From NCBI GenBank assembly GCA_034509735.1, contig JACGWO010000001.1, positions 27,283,966-27,347,965 on the forward strand: DNA of 64,000 bases, given 5' to 3'. This stretch comes from Sesamum alatum (lineage: Eukaryota > Streptophyta > Magnoliopsida > Lamiales > Pedaliaceae). Positions 1 to 10,980 of the stretch are shown here, piece after piece. Within the stretch, counting starts at the first letter, position 1; each line of letters opens with the position of its first letter. The translations under genes and the position numbers were made by a program. A model generated the notes under the pieces. That model did not search any database. It saw only the letters and a program-made list of their open reading frames with translations, and was not told the origin of the DNA.

Positions 1-700
1 CTGCATAAACTAGACTTTAAGTCCAGTTTTATCTCCCACTAATCTGTTGACATATGTGGGGCTACCCCATACTCTCAAGTATTTATAGGAGGCAGGCTTG
101 CCATGCCATATCTCATATGGTGTGTAGGATATCTTCTTAGATGCCGTCATCTTCAAAAGCTTGGCCGTTGTCTCAAGAGCGTATCCCTAGAAGGACAAGA
201 GGAGTTCGGCAAAACTCACCATGGAGCAGACCATATCCAACAAGGTCCGATTTCTCCTTTCACGACACACCGTGCAACTGTGTTGTTCCAGGAAGAGTCC
301 ACTGAGAGAGAATTCCATTCTATTTTAGGTAATCAATGAATTCACCACTTAAATACTCCCCACCTCGGTCTAACTGAAGAGCCTTAATCTTGCGATCGAT
401 TTTTGTTCTCAACTGCAAGTCTGTATTCCGTAAACCTTCCATAGGCTTCAAACTTGTACCTCATCAGGTAAACATAACCATACCGTGACTGATCATCGAT
501 AAAGGTTATGAAGTACGGGTACCCACCTCTTGCTTGAGTATTTATTGGTCTATAGACGTTTGTATGGATTAAATCCAAGAGACCATTGGCTAGCGTGTTT
601 TGTCCAACAAAAGGTTTCTTGGTCATCTTTCATTTCGGACAGGATTCACAAGTTGGCAGGTTGTCCAAATAGTCTAATTCTAGACATTGTGAGTCCGCCA
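1..700 (-). pseudogene. Element A integrase remnant
   Basis: Copia integrase domain, broken. The longest open stretch (384-626) reads MTKKPFVGQ, then an LDLIHT segment holding the first catalytic region and the YFITFIDDQSRYGYVYLMRY core. The aspartate that follows HT in the family (HTD) is asparagine here, so a catalytic residue is lost. Bases 1-383 match the downstream integrase segment and the WGCPAYVK-type region of element C at about 14790-15130, but in broken frames. Bases 627-700 hold the CX2C end of the integrase zinc-binding region. Known for the family: integrase inserts the cDNA into DNA. Not functional here. Confidence 0.8.
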
Positions 701-1195
701 ACCTCCTTATCCTATCTTTCGGAATATGACCTAACCTCGCATGCCATATCTGTGCTTTATCTTGATTATCATGTTTACGTTTGTGTTCGACCATCATAAT
801 CTAATTACACTGTTGAAGTATGTACAGATCGTTTACTAATGTACCAAGCAGATGAGATATACCATCATTAATAATATAAAAACTTTTTCTAGTGATGGTA
901 AAGGAATAACCCTCCTTGTCTAGGACTGGGATAGAAATAATATTTTAATGATGCTGGGTACATAGAAACAATCACTAAGTACAACCCTAACATGACGACT
1001 AATGGCTAACTCTACTGATCCTACGGCTTCCGCGGCAACGACCTTGCCATCGCCTAGCCCCAGGATCATCTCATCCTTGGTTAGCCTTATGCTTCTTTGT
1101 AGCACCTGGAAATCATTGCAGATATGAGCACCACATCCGGTATCCAATATCCATGAAGCAAAATTAGTTATCATGGTTACTTCAACCACAAACAT
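700..1195 (-). pseudogene. Element A protease and protease-integrase linker remnant
   Basis: A retropepsin-like protease segment is open at 920-1195. It contains WILDTGCGAHICNDFQ, with the DTG catalytic triad of aspartic proteases, followed by the family's GDGK and Y(F)VPS segments. Bases 700-919 match the linker toward the integrase zinc domain (the HLLGTL..GLYILQ region) but in broken frames. The protease would process the gag-pol polyprotein. It is part of the split element A pol. Confidence 0.8.
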
Positions 1196-1677
1196 ATCTT
1201 GATTGGAGAAGAGTTGTGGGCAGTCCCTCTTCCAATGCTATTTTTCTTGGCAATGATGCAGACATCATTTGCCTTAGATCGCTGAGAACCCCAGGCCTTC
1301 CCTTTCCCTTTGCCCATCCCCACTGGGACAACAGGGGCGCCAGAAGCGGGAGAAGTGGCTGCAACAACCTTCCCCTTTCTCTTCTTCCTATTCCTGCATC
1401 CGGCCCTCGTGATTCGCCTTGGAGGTCGAAGCCTCTCTTACCAATACCGACGGCACAGACATGTGGGTCGTTGCCTCGTACTGGACCAGCATGTTGATCA
1501 ACTCATGAGTAAACTTCTCAAGTCCGCTCATGTTATAGTAAAAAACAGGCAGATCATAGGATAGAGGAAGCGACTGAAGGATCACGGCAATGTACGTGTC
1601 ATTGTCAAGCTCACCTTTTAGGTGTTTGCACTTCTCCACAAGGGATAGCATCTTAACCCCATGACTTTGTACAGAGG
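1196..1677 (-). pseudogene. Element A gag, C-terminal part (nucleocapsid side)
   Basis: Gag remnant read on the minus strand: a degenerate zinc knuckle at about 1200-1260, a basic Lys/Gly/Arg-rich stretch, then LINMLVQYEATTHMSVPSVL and VILQSLPLSYD typical of copia gag. The reading breaks at 1677, where a solo LTR was inserted; the same gag resumes at 3680. Gag forms the virus-like particle and the zinc knuckle binds RNA. Stops and frameshifts make this copy dead. Confidence 0.8.
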
Positions 1678-3674
1678 TGAAAGAAATCCGGTGGATCGTC
1701 CGGGGAATTGCGCGAATGCGGAAGCGCGGTAAAAATAAACATATTAAAATAAAAGGCATGCTTTTAATTTAAAGAACACGCTCAAGGGGTGTGCCCTTGA
1801 GGTTCCCGGGCGTTCGGTGTATCTCATGATCATAAAACAATAAAAGAAATCATGGAGGCCATAGAGTTGAAAAATAAAGAGGGACGAAAATCTTAAACGA
1901 GACCTACCCGTTGTCGTTTTCGTCTTCAACTGCTACTCGCGTTGTTCCCCGTTTTACACCAAGACCTCGTTCTTGAGATCCTCCAAATCGTGACACACGA
2001 TCCACCCACGTATCTTGCACGTCGTGCTAGCAACGAACAAGTGTATAATTTATGGAGTGGACGAATCAACAACGCGTTATCAATTAACGGTATCGATTCG
2101 TCTAAGTTCTAATGTTCCAAGAACAAAAAGAACTAAAATATATTTTCTTGCTAGAGAAAGAGAGAGGGGCGGACGAGAGATAGGAGAGGGGAGAGTGTGT
2201 GTTGTGTGTGTTTTTCAAGAATCATCAATCTCATAAATGTTGGAAGCTAGAGGTTTATATAGAGGAAGAGTTTAATCCTCTTTAAACTCAAACTCTAAGT
2301 AACCTAATTTGACTAGGATTTTGACCTAGTCAAAGTCCTAGTCAAACTAGTGTTTGACCTAGTCAAACGAATCCTAGCCTTCCATCTCCCCTTTCCATCT
2401 TGACCGTTGATTTTAATTTAATGGAATATTTAAATCCTATTAAATATTCCAAAAGGCTAAACGAATAAATATAATATAATAAATTAATATTATAATTTAT
2501 TCTTAAGCCTATTAAATCAACCCTTTTAATAAATCCTATTTATTAATTTAATTCCTTTTATCAAATAGAAGGAATTATCTCCAAGAAAATATAGGACCCG
2601 ATTAAATCTAATTTAATCATTCCTTTACTCCAATATTTAATTCCAAATTAAATACTAAGTGTGTGTGGATAGTGTGTGACTCTTTAGGTTCACCATTCAG
2701 CTAGACTTGGTCGGATTCCTAGAATCCGTCCGTTACCATGGGTGGCCATCTAGCAACGGTTCATAGCACTAGAGACTAGGTGAAATATTCGGGGATGAAC
2801 ATTTAGGCTCTAACAGTACACTTGTCCTTCTGTCTTCGGTCTCATCACTTAGGGTCTAGGGCACGGAAAATGCAGGTATCCATTTTGGACCTAAGTGTCG
2901 GTCTGTCCTCACTAAACGCCGCAAGGGAAACCTTTTCCCTTTTGTTCAGTTACTGTGGCCAGAGATTTCAGGGACAAGACACAGAGCATACATGAGACTC
3001 AACTGTCAACACCTTTTGACAGGAGACAGATCCTTTCTTGGAAACTACTGTCACTTTGTACACCCGAGCTGCACTAGACATGGCTTATGACTACTCAAGA
3101 GTATTTTGGCAATCTCTCACCATATCTAAGATACAGACCTGATGCACAGGTAAACTCAGCAGTTCCTCAAGTCAAAGGACTTGGCCTGTACCGTTGGAAC
3201 CGGGAATACACGTCATACCTTGCTGACCATACTCAAGGTCCTCCGTAAGACGGTTCCCGCGAGTCACCTTAGTCAGCTGCTTCCTAGCACGCTGACCCAC
3301 TAACACTGCTTAGACGACCTTCGTCACCCGTCGATGAAATACGACAGCAGATGCTTAGTGCAAGTCTCAAAGGGAATCCCGGTACCCATTTTCGGGATTC
3401 CTTGACTTGGAGATTTCCGGACTGATTCGATAAGACTGATTTCATGGACCTACCTCCAAGCGTAGTCCCAGTCCTCGAAATCGTTTCTCAGTCCGTGGGC
3501 TTTGTTTGCGTAGTGAACAGAAATGTAAATGCAGATAAGTGAACGTAAACAAAGTATTGCCATATGAATTTTCACTTCTTTATTCATAAATATTTTATCA
3601 AATACCAAAGAATTGTCTAGACATAGGTTACATAATCCTGCCAAAATTGGCTTACATGGTCACCTATTCTAACA
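1678..3674 (-). mobile_element. Solo LTR, family I, inside element A gag
   Basis: A single 1997-bp LTR with ends TGAAAGAAAT and ATTCTAACA (plus strand), that is 5'-TGTTAGAATAGGTGACC...CTTTCA-3' in its own sense. It is flanked by a perfect 5-bp duplication AGAGG (1673-1677 and 3675-3679). The element A gag reading is continuous across it. No internal region, primer site or polypurine tract is present, so it is the product of LTR-LTR recombination. It carries a TATA-like site at 2254-2261, a TTGAC cluster at 2308-2367 and the U3 palindrome at 2600-2618. Confidence 0.95.
2254..2261 (-). promoter_or_regulatory. TATA box of solo LTR 1678-3674
   Basis: TATATAAA on the minus strand, in the same place as the TATA box of the intact element E LTRs. 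Downstream in transcription sense lies a CA/CT-rich tract (2155-2215). Upstream, 2308-2367, is a cluster of TTGAC motifs on both strands. Assigned by position and motif; activity is inferred only. Confidence 0.55.
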
Positions 3675-3679
3675 AGAGG

Positions 3680-4055
3680 ACCGTTCAGCTAGCTTGATCC
3701 CAAAGAATGCTTTTGTGGTGTCATATCAAATATGCCTATCCGGAACTGCAAAAACCTCGTTCATACGAAGCACTATGGAGGAGACCTCGTCTAGCCTATC
3801 ATGCTTCAGGAATTCGTTAGACATCGAAGCCAATACGATACTGTGGACCTCCAGTTGTCCTCATGCCATTTCTCGAACATCACACGTTCTTCAGGCGAGG
3901 ATCCTTTCGGGTAAGACCTTTGAGAGTGGCTTGTCCAAGACATAGTCCTGGTTATCAAAACCGCGGAAAATCTTCAGGTTTCTTAGCCAGTCAGAGTAGT
4001 CTGTACCGTTGAATTTATTAGCCTCCAGAACCATAGTTAAAGGATTCTTAGACAT
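3680..4055 (-). pseudogene. Element A gag, N-terminal part
   Basis: Start of gag on the minus strand. The ATG is at 4053-4055 and begins MSKNPLTMVLEANKFNGT, the shared start of all gag copies in this window. It runs down to the solo LTR insertion and continues beyond it at 1677. Several codons are altered and the frame is broken, so no full gag can be made. Start chosen by homology with the gag starts at 10980, 16841 and 52109. Confidence 0.8.
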
Positions 4056-4996
4056 ACACATTTTAAGAAATTTAAAGCAGAAATTAGCGAATGATGGTAA
4101 TTACACAGTCCAAGTTGAAGACTTGGTTTTCTAGTCTTTAACCCTCCCACTATTTCTACGAAAGTCCACCACTCTCAATTGGAGTTTCGGTAAATCATTT
4201 CCTATTGGGCTTGAGATCCATAAGCGTGATCTCTATGCCCCGCTTTTACGATTCGCATGAAGAAAACCTCATGGGAAATGTCCAATATCATTCTCATCCA
4301 ATGACATTCCCAAGATATTTTGCCTCACCTATTTATACAATTCCAAGGACTCCAAGTCAATCATGCTACTCAGTATTGGGCCCGACCCATCGACTAAATT
4401 ATGCCTCAACTATCGCCCTCCACGACTCGTGAGACAGGAAAACAACGAGCACATTCCTTTGTTCACAACAATGGTGCAGCTTACTCCTAGTCCAAATGTG
4501 CCACGCCTCGTGAGACCACACTTGCGTAGCGGTAGCTTCCTCACCATATTGCTGTGGATGGAAGGCTTGGACGAATAAAAACCATTTTGGTCCGAGTTCA
4601 TTATGGGCCGAATATTTTATTTGGTCCAACCACATAAGAGTTTATTTTGAGAACAACCGAGACCTCATCACATTAATGTCTTTGCTTGCATAAATATCAA
4701 ATATTTAAAGCGATAAATAAATACGACGTATGCAATAAACATAGCATAACCCTTGTTTGGATGATCAAAAGCCCAACCAATGCGACCCACTGAGCTTGCA
4801 GTGAGTTTATAATTCTGTCTAGGGTGCTCCTACATTATTACAAAGAGTTAACTCATTGTCATTTCAATGGGCCTTTGGGCTGTTCTTGTTTCTCCTAAAT
4901 GTCTCACCTTGGGCCTCCATCCAACATGGGCCCCCAACTCAGTGGCCTTGCTTAATTACATGTAAAATGCAAAACCTGACCAAAATTCAACTATTC
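4056..4996 (-). other. Element A 5' leader (untranslated, partial)
   Basis: Non-coding leader between gag and the missing primer site. It holds the conserved CTCCCACTATTT..CGAAAGTCC segment (4143-4170), the GGGCTTGAGATCCA segment, and the paired CACGACTCGTGAGAC motif (4420-4435; a CACGCCTCGTGAGAC variant at 4501-4516). No GC-rich island or primer site is present. The leader ends at 4996, at element B's LTR, so its distal half is absent here. Confidence 0.7.
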
Positions 4997-6950
4997 TGAA
5001 AGCCTAGCAAAGGCATGTTGATCTTCCCGAGAGTAACGCGAATGCGGAAGCGCGATATAATAAAATTGAAATAATTTAAAACATGCCCTAAACAAGAATT
5101 AAATATAAACATTCAAGGGGTGTTACCTTGAATCTCCCCGGCATTCGGTGTATCTCATGAATGAAACAAGTAAAGAATTTCATGGAGGCCATAGGGTTTA
5201 AAGGATGGAATCAATGAAAACGAAAAACCTACCCGGTTGTCGTTTTGTCTTCGAACCGCTACTCGCGTTGTTCCCCGTTTTGCTCCAAGATCTCGTGTTG
5301 AGACCCTCTAATTTGTACACGCAATCTGCCCACGTATCTTGATCCTCGTGCTAGCAAAAAATAAAGTTTATTTTATTTGGAGAGGACGGATTGATCAAAC
5401 GCTATCAATTAACGAGATCAATCCTCCTTTAGTTCAATTGTATGAAACAAGAGAACAAAAGAGAGTATCTTGGGAAAGGGGAGAGGAGTTGCCGAGAGAG
5501 AGGAGCTGCGGTGATGATGTGTGTGTGTGTTTTGAATTTCATCATCTCTTCCAAAGTGAAGAGTTAGGCATATATATAGAGGAGGAATCCTATTCTCCTT
5601 CTAATTCCCACTCTTTGGAAGACTCCTAGGATTTGACCTAGTCGAATCCTAATCAAAGTTAGCTATTTGGTCAAACCAATCCTAGCCATCCATCTTCCAT
5701 CTTTAATCTCAACCACTCATTAATTTAATGGAATATTTAAATCCAATTTAATAATCCAAAGGGCAAGAAATAAATAAAATAAATATGCTTATTTATTTTA
5801 AGCCCTTTAAATTAAATTCCAATAAATCTAATTTATTAGATAAATTCCTTTCATCTAATAAAAGGAATTAATTTTCCCAAGATAAGAAAGATCCGATTAA
5901 ATCTAATTTAATCGTTCCATCTCTCTCCAAATATTTAATTCTAAATCAAATACGTTATTTGTGCGGATTGTGTGTGACTCTTTATGTTCACCTTCAGCTA
6001 GACTTGGTCGGATTCCTAAAATCCGTCCGTCACCATGGGTGGCCGTCTAGCAACGGTCCATGGCACTAGAGACGAGGTGAATGTGCGTGGGGGTGAATAT
6101 TTAGGCTCTACAGTACATCTATCCTTATGACTACAGTCTCACCACTTCAGGTCTAGGGCACGGATACGTAGGTACCCATCTTGGACCTAAGTGTCGGCTT
6201 GTCCTACACTAAACACCGTAGGGAATCCTTCCCTTCTGTTCAGTTACTGTGGCCACAGATTTTAGGGACAAGACACAGAGTATAGTAAGACGTCACTGTC
6301 AAAGCTCTTGACAGGAGACAGGTGCTTTCTTGAAAACTACTGTCACGTTGCACATCATGGCTGCACTAGATATGGCTTATGACTACTCAACAACTGTGTT
6401 TTGGTAATCTCTCACCATACCTAAGATACAGACACGGTGTAATTCTTCAAGTCAAAGGATTGACCTGTACCGTTGGAACCGGGAACTCATGTCATACCTA
6501 TCCGACCCTACTCAAGGTCCTTCGTAAGACGGTTCCCGCGAGTCACCTCAGTCAGCTGCTCCCTAGCAAGCTGACCCACTAACACTGCATAGACGACCCT
6601 CGTCACCCGTCGATGAAACATGACAGCAGATGCTTAGTTCAAGCCTCAAGTGGATTCTCGATACCCATTTCCCGAGATTTCTTGACTTGTAGATTTTCAG
6701 ACTGATTCGGCGAAACTGATTTCATGAACCTACCTCCAAGCGTAGTTCCAATTCCCGAAATATGATCTCAGTCTGTGGGCTTTGTTTGTGTAGTGAACAA
6801 TTATAAAGCAGTAAAAGTGAACACAGACAAAGTATGAGCCAGATGAACTTCAGTTTCTTATTCATCAAGGTTTATTAAAACTTTGAAATTGTTCAGACAT
6901 AGGTTGCAATTCGCCTAATAAGATTGGCTTCATGGTCACCTATTGTAACA
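4997..6950 (-). repeat. Element B 3' LTR (family I)
   Basis: 1954-bp LTR from TGAAAGCCTAGC to CCTATTGTAACA (plus strand), followed directly by the polypurine tract, so it is the 3' LTR of a minus-strand element. It matches the right LTR from 12890 over their shared first kilobase, with scattered differences. TATA-like sequence is at 5571-5578, a GT/GA tract just below it, and TTGAC motifs at about 5630-5680. The terminal inverted dinucleotides are TG and CA. Confidence 0.92.
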
Positions 6951-6964
6951 ATCTCCCACTTGAC
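6951..6964 (-). other. Element B polypurine tract
   Basis: On the minus strand this is AAGTGGGAGAT directly against the LTR start TGTTACAATAGG. It primes plus-strand DNA synthesis in LTR elements. The same sequence abuts the 3' LTRs of elements E (48042-48055) and F (57432-57445). Confidence 0.8.
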
Positions 6965-7500
6965 CTTTAAAAGCCAATCACCCATATGTCTAATACCCAT
7001 CTTCTCAAGATATTGCATATGAGCGTTCTGCAACATAGGCTTCGTCAGCGGATCTGCTGTGTTGTCTGCTGAGTTGACTCGGTCCATCCGAACGTCACCT
7101 CTTCCTACCATTTCTCTCAGAAGGTGGTAGCGTCTAAGAATGTGCTTGGATCAGTGATGAGATCTCGGTTCTTTTGCTTGTGCTATGGCACCGTTGTTAT
7201 CACAGAAGATAACTACGAGCTCCGCAATGCTAGGTACCACACCCAACTCTTGGATGTAGTTTCTCATCCAAACCGCTTCTTTGGCAGCTTCTGAAGCTGC
7301 TATGTATTCGGCCTCAGTGGTGGAATCAGCTGTGGTTGCTTATTTTGAACTTTTCCATGCCACCGCTCCTCCATTAATCCTGAATACATAACCTGACTGA
7401 GACTTGGCATCATCGTCATCTACCTGGAAGCTAACATCGCTAAAGCTTTCTAGGATCAGTTCTCCATTGCCATAGACCAAGAACATTTCCTTAGTTCTCC
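6965..7500 (-). pseudogene. Element B RNase H remnant
   Basis: C-terminal end of pol: copia RNase H with MVGRGDVRMDRVNSADNTAD and PLTKPM, then MGIRHMGDWL at the end. An extra A near 6971 removes the usual stop, so the frame runs through the polypurine tract into the LTR. Upstream (7112-7500) the TTEAEY..AAKEAVW and DASF segments are recognisable on the minus strand but interrupted by stops. RNase H would degrade the RNA template during cDNA synthesis. Not functional. Confidence 0.8.
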
Positions 7501-8600
7501 TCAGGTACTTAAGGATGCTCTTGACTGCATTCCAATGTGCCTCTCTTGCACAAGGCTGATATCTGGCGTTACACTTAATGCGTAAGCGATGTCAGGTCTC
7601 GTGCAGTGGATGGCATATTGGATGCTTCGCACGGCAGAAGCATAGGGGACGACTTTCATCCTCTCAAGTTCCTCATCAGTCTTAAGAGACTGTTTCTTGG
7701 ACAACTTGATCCCATGCCTCATGGGAAGGAAACCTCGTTTGGAGTTGTCCATGCGAAATCTTTTTAGGACTTTTTCCATATATGAGTTTTGGGTCAGTCC
7801 CAACATTCTTCTAGATCTGTCCCTGACAATCTGGATGCCAAGAATGTAGGAGGCTTCACCCAAATCCTTCATGGAAAACTGAGTTGATAACCATAGTTTT
7901 GTGTTGCCCAACATTCTAACGTCATTACCTATGAGTAGAATGTTATCCACATAAAGCACTAGGAACAATATAGAGCTCCCACTGACCTTCTTGTTCGAAT
8001 TCATTTTTGATGAAATCATAGCCCCGTATGACTTCATCAAAACGAATGTTCCAACTTCGGGATGCTTGTTTGAGGATATAGATGGACTTCTGGAGACGGC
8101 AAACTTTCTGGTCTTCTCCAGCGGCTGTGAATCACTCCGGTTGATCCATGTAGATCTCTTCCTCAATGAAACCATTGAGAAAAGCCGTTTTCACGTCCAT
8201 CTGTCATATCTCATAGCCATACCATGCTGCTATGGCAAGCAAGATACGAATGGACTTAGCCATGGCTGCCGGCGAATAGGTATCCTCGAAGTCGACCCCG
8301 GGTCGTTGAGTGTACCCTTTTGCCACTAGGCTAGCCTTGAAGGTTGTGACTTCTCCATCAATGCCAAATTTGCGCTTATAAACCCATTTACAACCAACTG
8401 GCTTAACCCCTTTGGGTGTGTCTACAAGTGTCCAGACTTGGTTCTCACTCATAGAGTCCATTTCAGTTTTCATGGCCTCAAGCCATCTCTCGGAGTCGAT
8501 GTCAGACATCGCTTCCCCGTAAGTCTTGGGATCCTTATCCAATTGACTGGTCGCGTTTAGAAAGCCATACCTCATGGGAGGACGAGACTCTCTAGCTGAC
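7501..8600 (-). pseudogene. Element B reverse transcriptase remnant
   Basis: Copia RT in at least two frames. 8204-8575 holds the start (WLEAMKTEMDSM, NQVWTLVDTPKG, KWVYKRK, LVAKGYTQRPGVDFEDTYSP). 7501-8175 holds the rest, including LVLYVDNILLIGND and FSMKDLGEASYILGIQI. The catalytic box, normally YVDD, reads YVDN, so the second catalytic aspartate is lost in addition to the frameshift at about 8180. Known role: copying the element RNA into DNA. Confidence 0.85.
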
Positions 8601-9518
8601 CTACGAAGAACGGAACGTCAGTGGTGACTGCGGGCATTGACAGAATAGGAGTTGGCGGTTCAGGTACTGGGCTGGCTCTTCCTGAGGTCGTTCGTCATGC
8701 CTAGCATGCTGAACTTCTCGAGGTTGATCAGCCTTCTGGGCATTTATCTTGAATCCTCTTAGTGAGGTATCCGCGGCTTTTGCTGATGAGTGATTTGCAT
8801 CACTTGACTCCTCAAGGATTAGTTCATCAGATTGGACACCTTCTGGAAATCCTTGTTCCAAGAATACTGCATTCTTTGAAACAAACACCTTTTGTTCCAA
8901 GGGGTCATAGAAATAATAACCTGCAGTTTCTTTAGGGTATCCAACGAACCTGCACAAACTAGACTTTGATTCTAGCTTGTCTCTCACTAGCTTCTTGACG
9001 TATGCAGGGATACCCCACACTTTCAAGTAGTTGTAGGATGCAGGCGTGCCGTGCCATATCTCATATGGAGTTTGGGTCAATACACTGGTTGGCGCCAAGT
9101 TTAATAATTTGGTAGCAGTCCCCAATGCGTAGCCCCAAAAAGACAAGGGCAATTTGGTAAAACTCATCATGGATCGGACCATATCTAACAGGGTTCGATT
9201 CCTCTTTTCAAAGACCCCATTTAACTGTGGTGTCCGGGGAGGTGTCCATTCAGAGATTATACCATTTTCTTTAAGATAATTAAGGAACTTAGTACTAAAG
9301 TATTCTCCACCTCGGTCTGACCATAGGACTTTAATTTTGTAGCCGGTTTGGTTCTCAACGTCAAGCCTGAATTCTTTAAACCTCTCAAGAGTTTCAGACT
9401 TGTACCTCATTAGGTATACATAACCAAACCGTGAATGATCATTGGTGAAGGTTATGAAGTAGGAGAACCCACCTCGCGCTTGTGTCCTTAGTGGTCCACA
9501 GACGTCTGTATGGACCAA
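8601..9518 (-). pseudogene. Element B integrase remnant
   Basis: A 305-codon open stretch of copia integrase core: VHTDVCGPL (first Asp), TNDHSRFGYVYLMRY, LWSDRGGEYFS (second Asp), and FEKRNRTLLDM (Glu), so the DD35E residues are still present. It continues into the GKPASYNYLKVWG-like segment and the linker toward RT. The zinc-binding HHCC part is in another frame (9439-9760). Frameshifts on both sides separate it from protease and RT, so no polyprotein can be made. Confidence 0.85.
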
Positions 9519-10095
9519 GTCTGCTTTGTCCTACAAAGGGCTTCTTGGTCATTTTCCCTCTGAGACAGGATTCACAAGTTGGTAGTCTACTCAAGTCCCC
9601 AACCTCTGGGTTCTTTGAGTCTACCAACTTCTTCATCCTATCTTGGGAGATGTGACGTAGCCTTGCGTGCCACAGTTGTGCGTTCCCGTTATCATCTATT
9701 TTACGTTTGTGTTGAGCGTTTAGAACGAAATTCGCTTGTTGTAAGATATAGAGACCGTTATTGAGCGTACCAAGCAGATGAACAATTCCACCCTTCACCA
9801 AATAAAAGCAATTTATATTGATTATAAACTCATGTCCATTATTGTCTAACAATGGAATGGAAATGATGTTTCTAATCATGCTAGGTACATAATAAACTTG
9901 CTCTAATTCTATACTAATACGATCTCTAACTACTTGGGTGGCGGATCCTACTGCTTTTGCCGAGATGGCCTTGCTATTTCCAAGCTTTAGAACCATATCT
10001 CCGCTACTCAATTTTCTGCTTTTTTTCAGCACCTGATTGCAAATGTAAGCTCCACGGCCGGTATCTAATACCCAAGAGGCAGTGTTAGTAACCAT
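9439..10095 (-). pseudogene. Element B protease and integrase zinc-binding region
   Basis: An open stretch of 218 codons with ASWVLDTGRGAYIC (DTG protease active site), VPSMIRNIISIPLLDNN, and then HARLRHIS...LPTCESCLRGK, the HHCC zinc-binding start of copia integrase. At its low-coordinate end the frame is lost just after GQSRLG, where a short deletion relative to element E removes several codons. It overlaps the integrase core stretch in a different frame. Confidence 0.8.
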
Positions 10096-10980
10096 ATTAA
10101 CCTAAATCACAAAGATACCTTGCTTGGAGAGGAGTTTGGGGCAATCCCTCTTCCAATGCCCTTTCTCACGGCAATGAATACATATGTCATTTGCCCTCGA
10201 CTATTGCTTTGAGTCAACCTTCCTTTTTCCTTTGCCCTTCCCCACTTTGGCAATGAGAACACTTTTAGTGTTGGTAGCTGCTTTGACGGCTTTTCCCTTT
10301 CCCTTCTTCCTTCTCCAACGTCCGGCGCCCTTGCCTTTCATTTTGGAAGTCGAAGCATCTCCAAACAACACCGATGGTGCAGATTTTTTGGTCGTTGCCT
10401 CGTATTGCACCAACATGTTAATTAACTTATGGACGCCCTTCTCAAGAGTGTTCATGTTGTAGTTAATAATGAATTGGTCGAAGGAGGGTGGGAGAGACTG
10501 AAGGATCACATCAATGTACGTCTCGTTATCGAGCCCTGCTTTGAGGTCATTGAGCTTTTCCACCAAGGTAAGCATCTTGACTCCATGCTCTTGTACAGAG
10601 GACCCTTCGGTCATTTTAGTTCCAAAGAACGCCTTCGTTGCGACATACCTAGTATGCCGATCAGGGACCGCATAGCAATCCTTCAGGCGAGCCATAATGG
10701 AAGGGACATCGTCTAACCTTTCATACTGCTTTTGAATTTCATTCGCCGTAGAGGCAAGTATGATACTACGGACTTTCCGGTTATCCTTATGCCAAGTCTC
10801 GAACGTCTCACGTTCTTCTGGCGTGGATCCTTCCGACAAGGTCCTAGGAAACGGCTCGTCCATGACATAGTCTTGGTTCTCGTAATCGAGGACTATCCTG
10901 AGATTGCGCAACCAGTCGTTGTAATTGGTTCCATTAAACTTGATGGTCTCAAGTATGGTTGATAATAGGTTTTTAGACAT
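10096..10980 (-). pseudogene. Element B gag
   Basis: Gag on the minus strand starting MSKNLLSTILETIKFNGTNY at 10980. It has the DWLRNLRIVLDYENQ segment, the KAFFGTKMTEGSSVQEHGVKMLTL core, LINMLVQYEATTKKS, and a basic K/G/R-rich tail down to 10201, where the frame is lost. The zinc knuckle (CxxCREKGHWKRDC type) lies at about 10130-10195 outside the open frame. About 260 codons survive. Nucleocapsid and protease would follow in the intact family. Confidence 0.85.

Larger units (their letters stand above)
1..4996 (-). mobile_element. Element A: Ty1/copia element, partial, degenerate
   Basis: Internal part of a copia element read on the minus strand: integrase at the window edge, then protease, zinc knuckle and gag up to the gag start at 4055, then untranslated leader to 4996. 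Its RT, RNase H and 3' LTR lie left of the window. The body is split by a solo LTR (1678-3674), and its leader stops where element B's LTR begins (4997). Its gag and integrase resemble element C (for example the gag start MSKNPLTM and LINMLVQYEATTH), so I place it in family II. Its own 5' LTR is not adjacent; I infer it is the broken family II LTR at 35025-38665. Confidence 0.85.
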
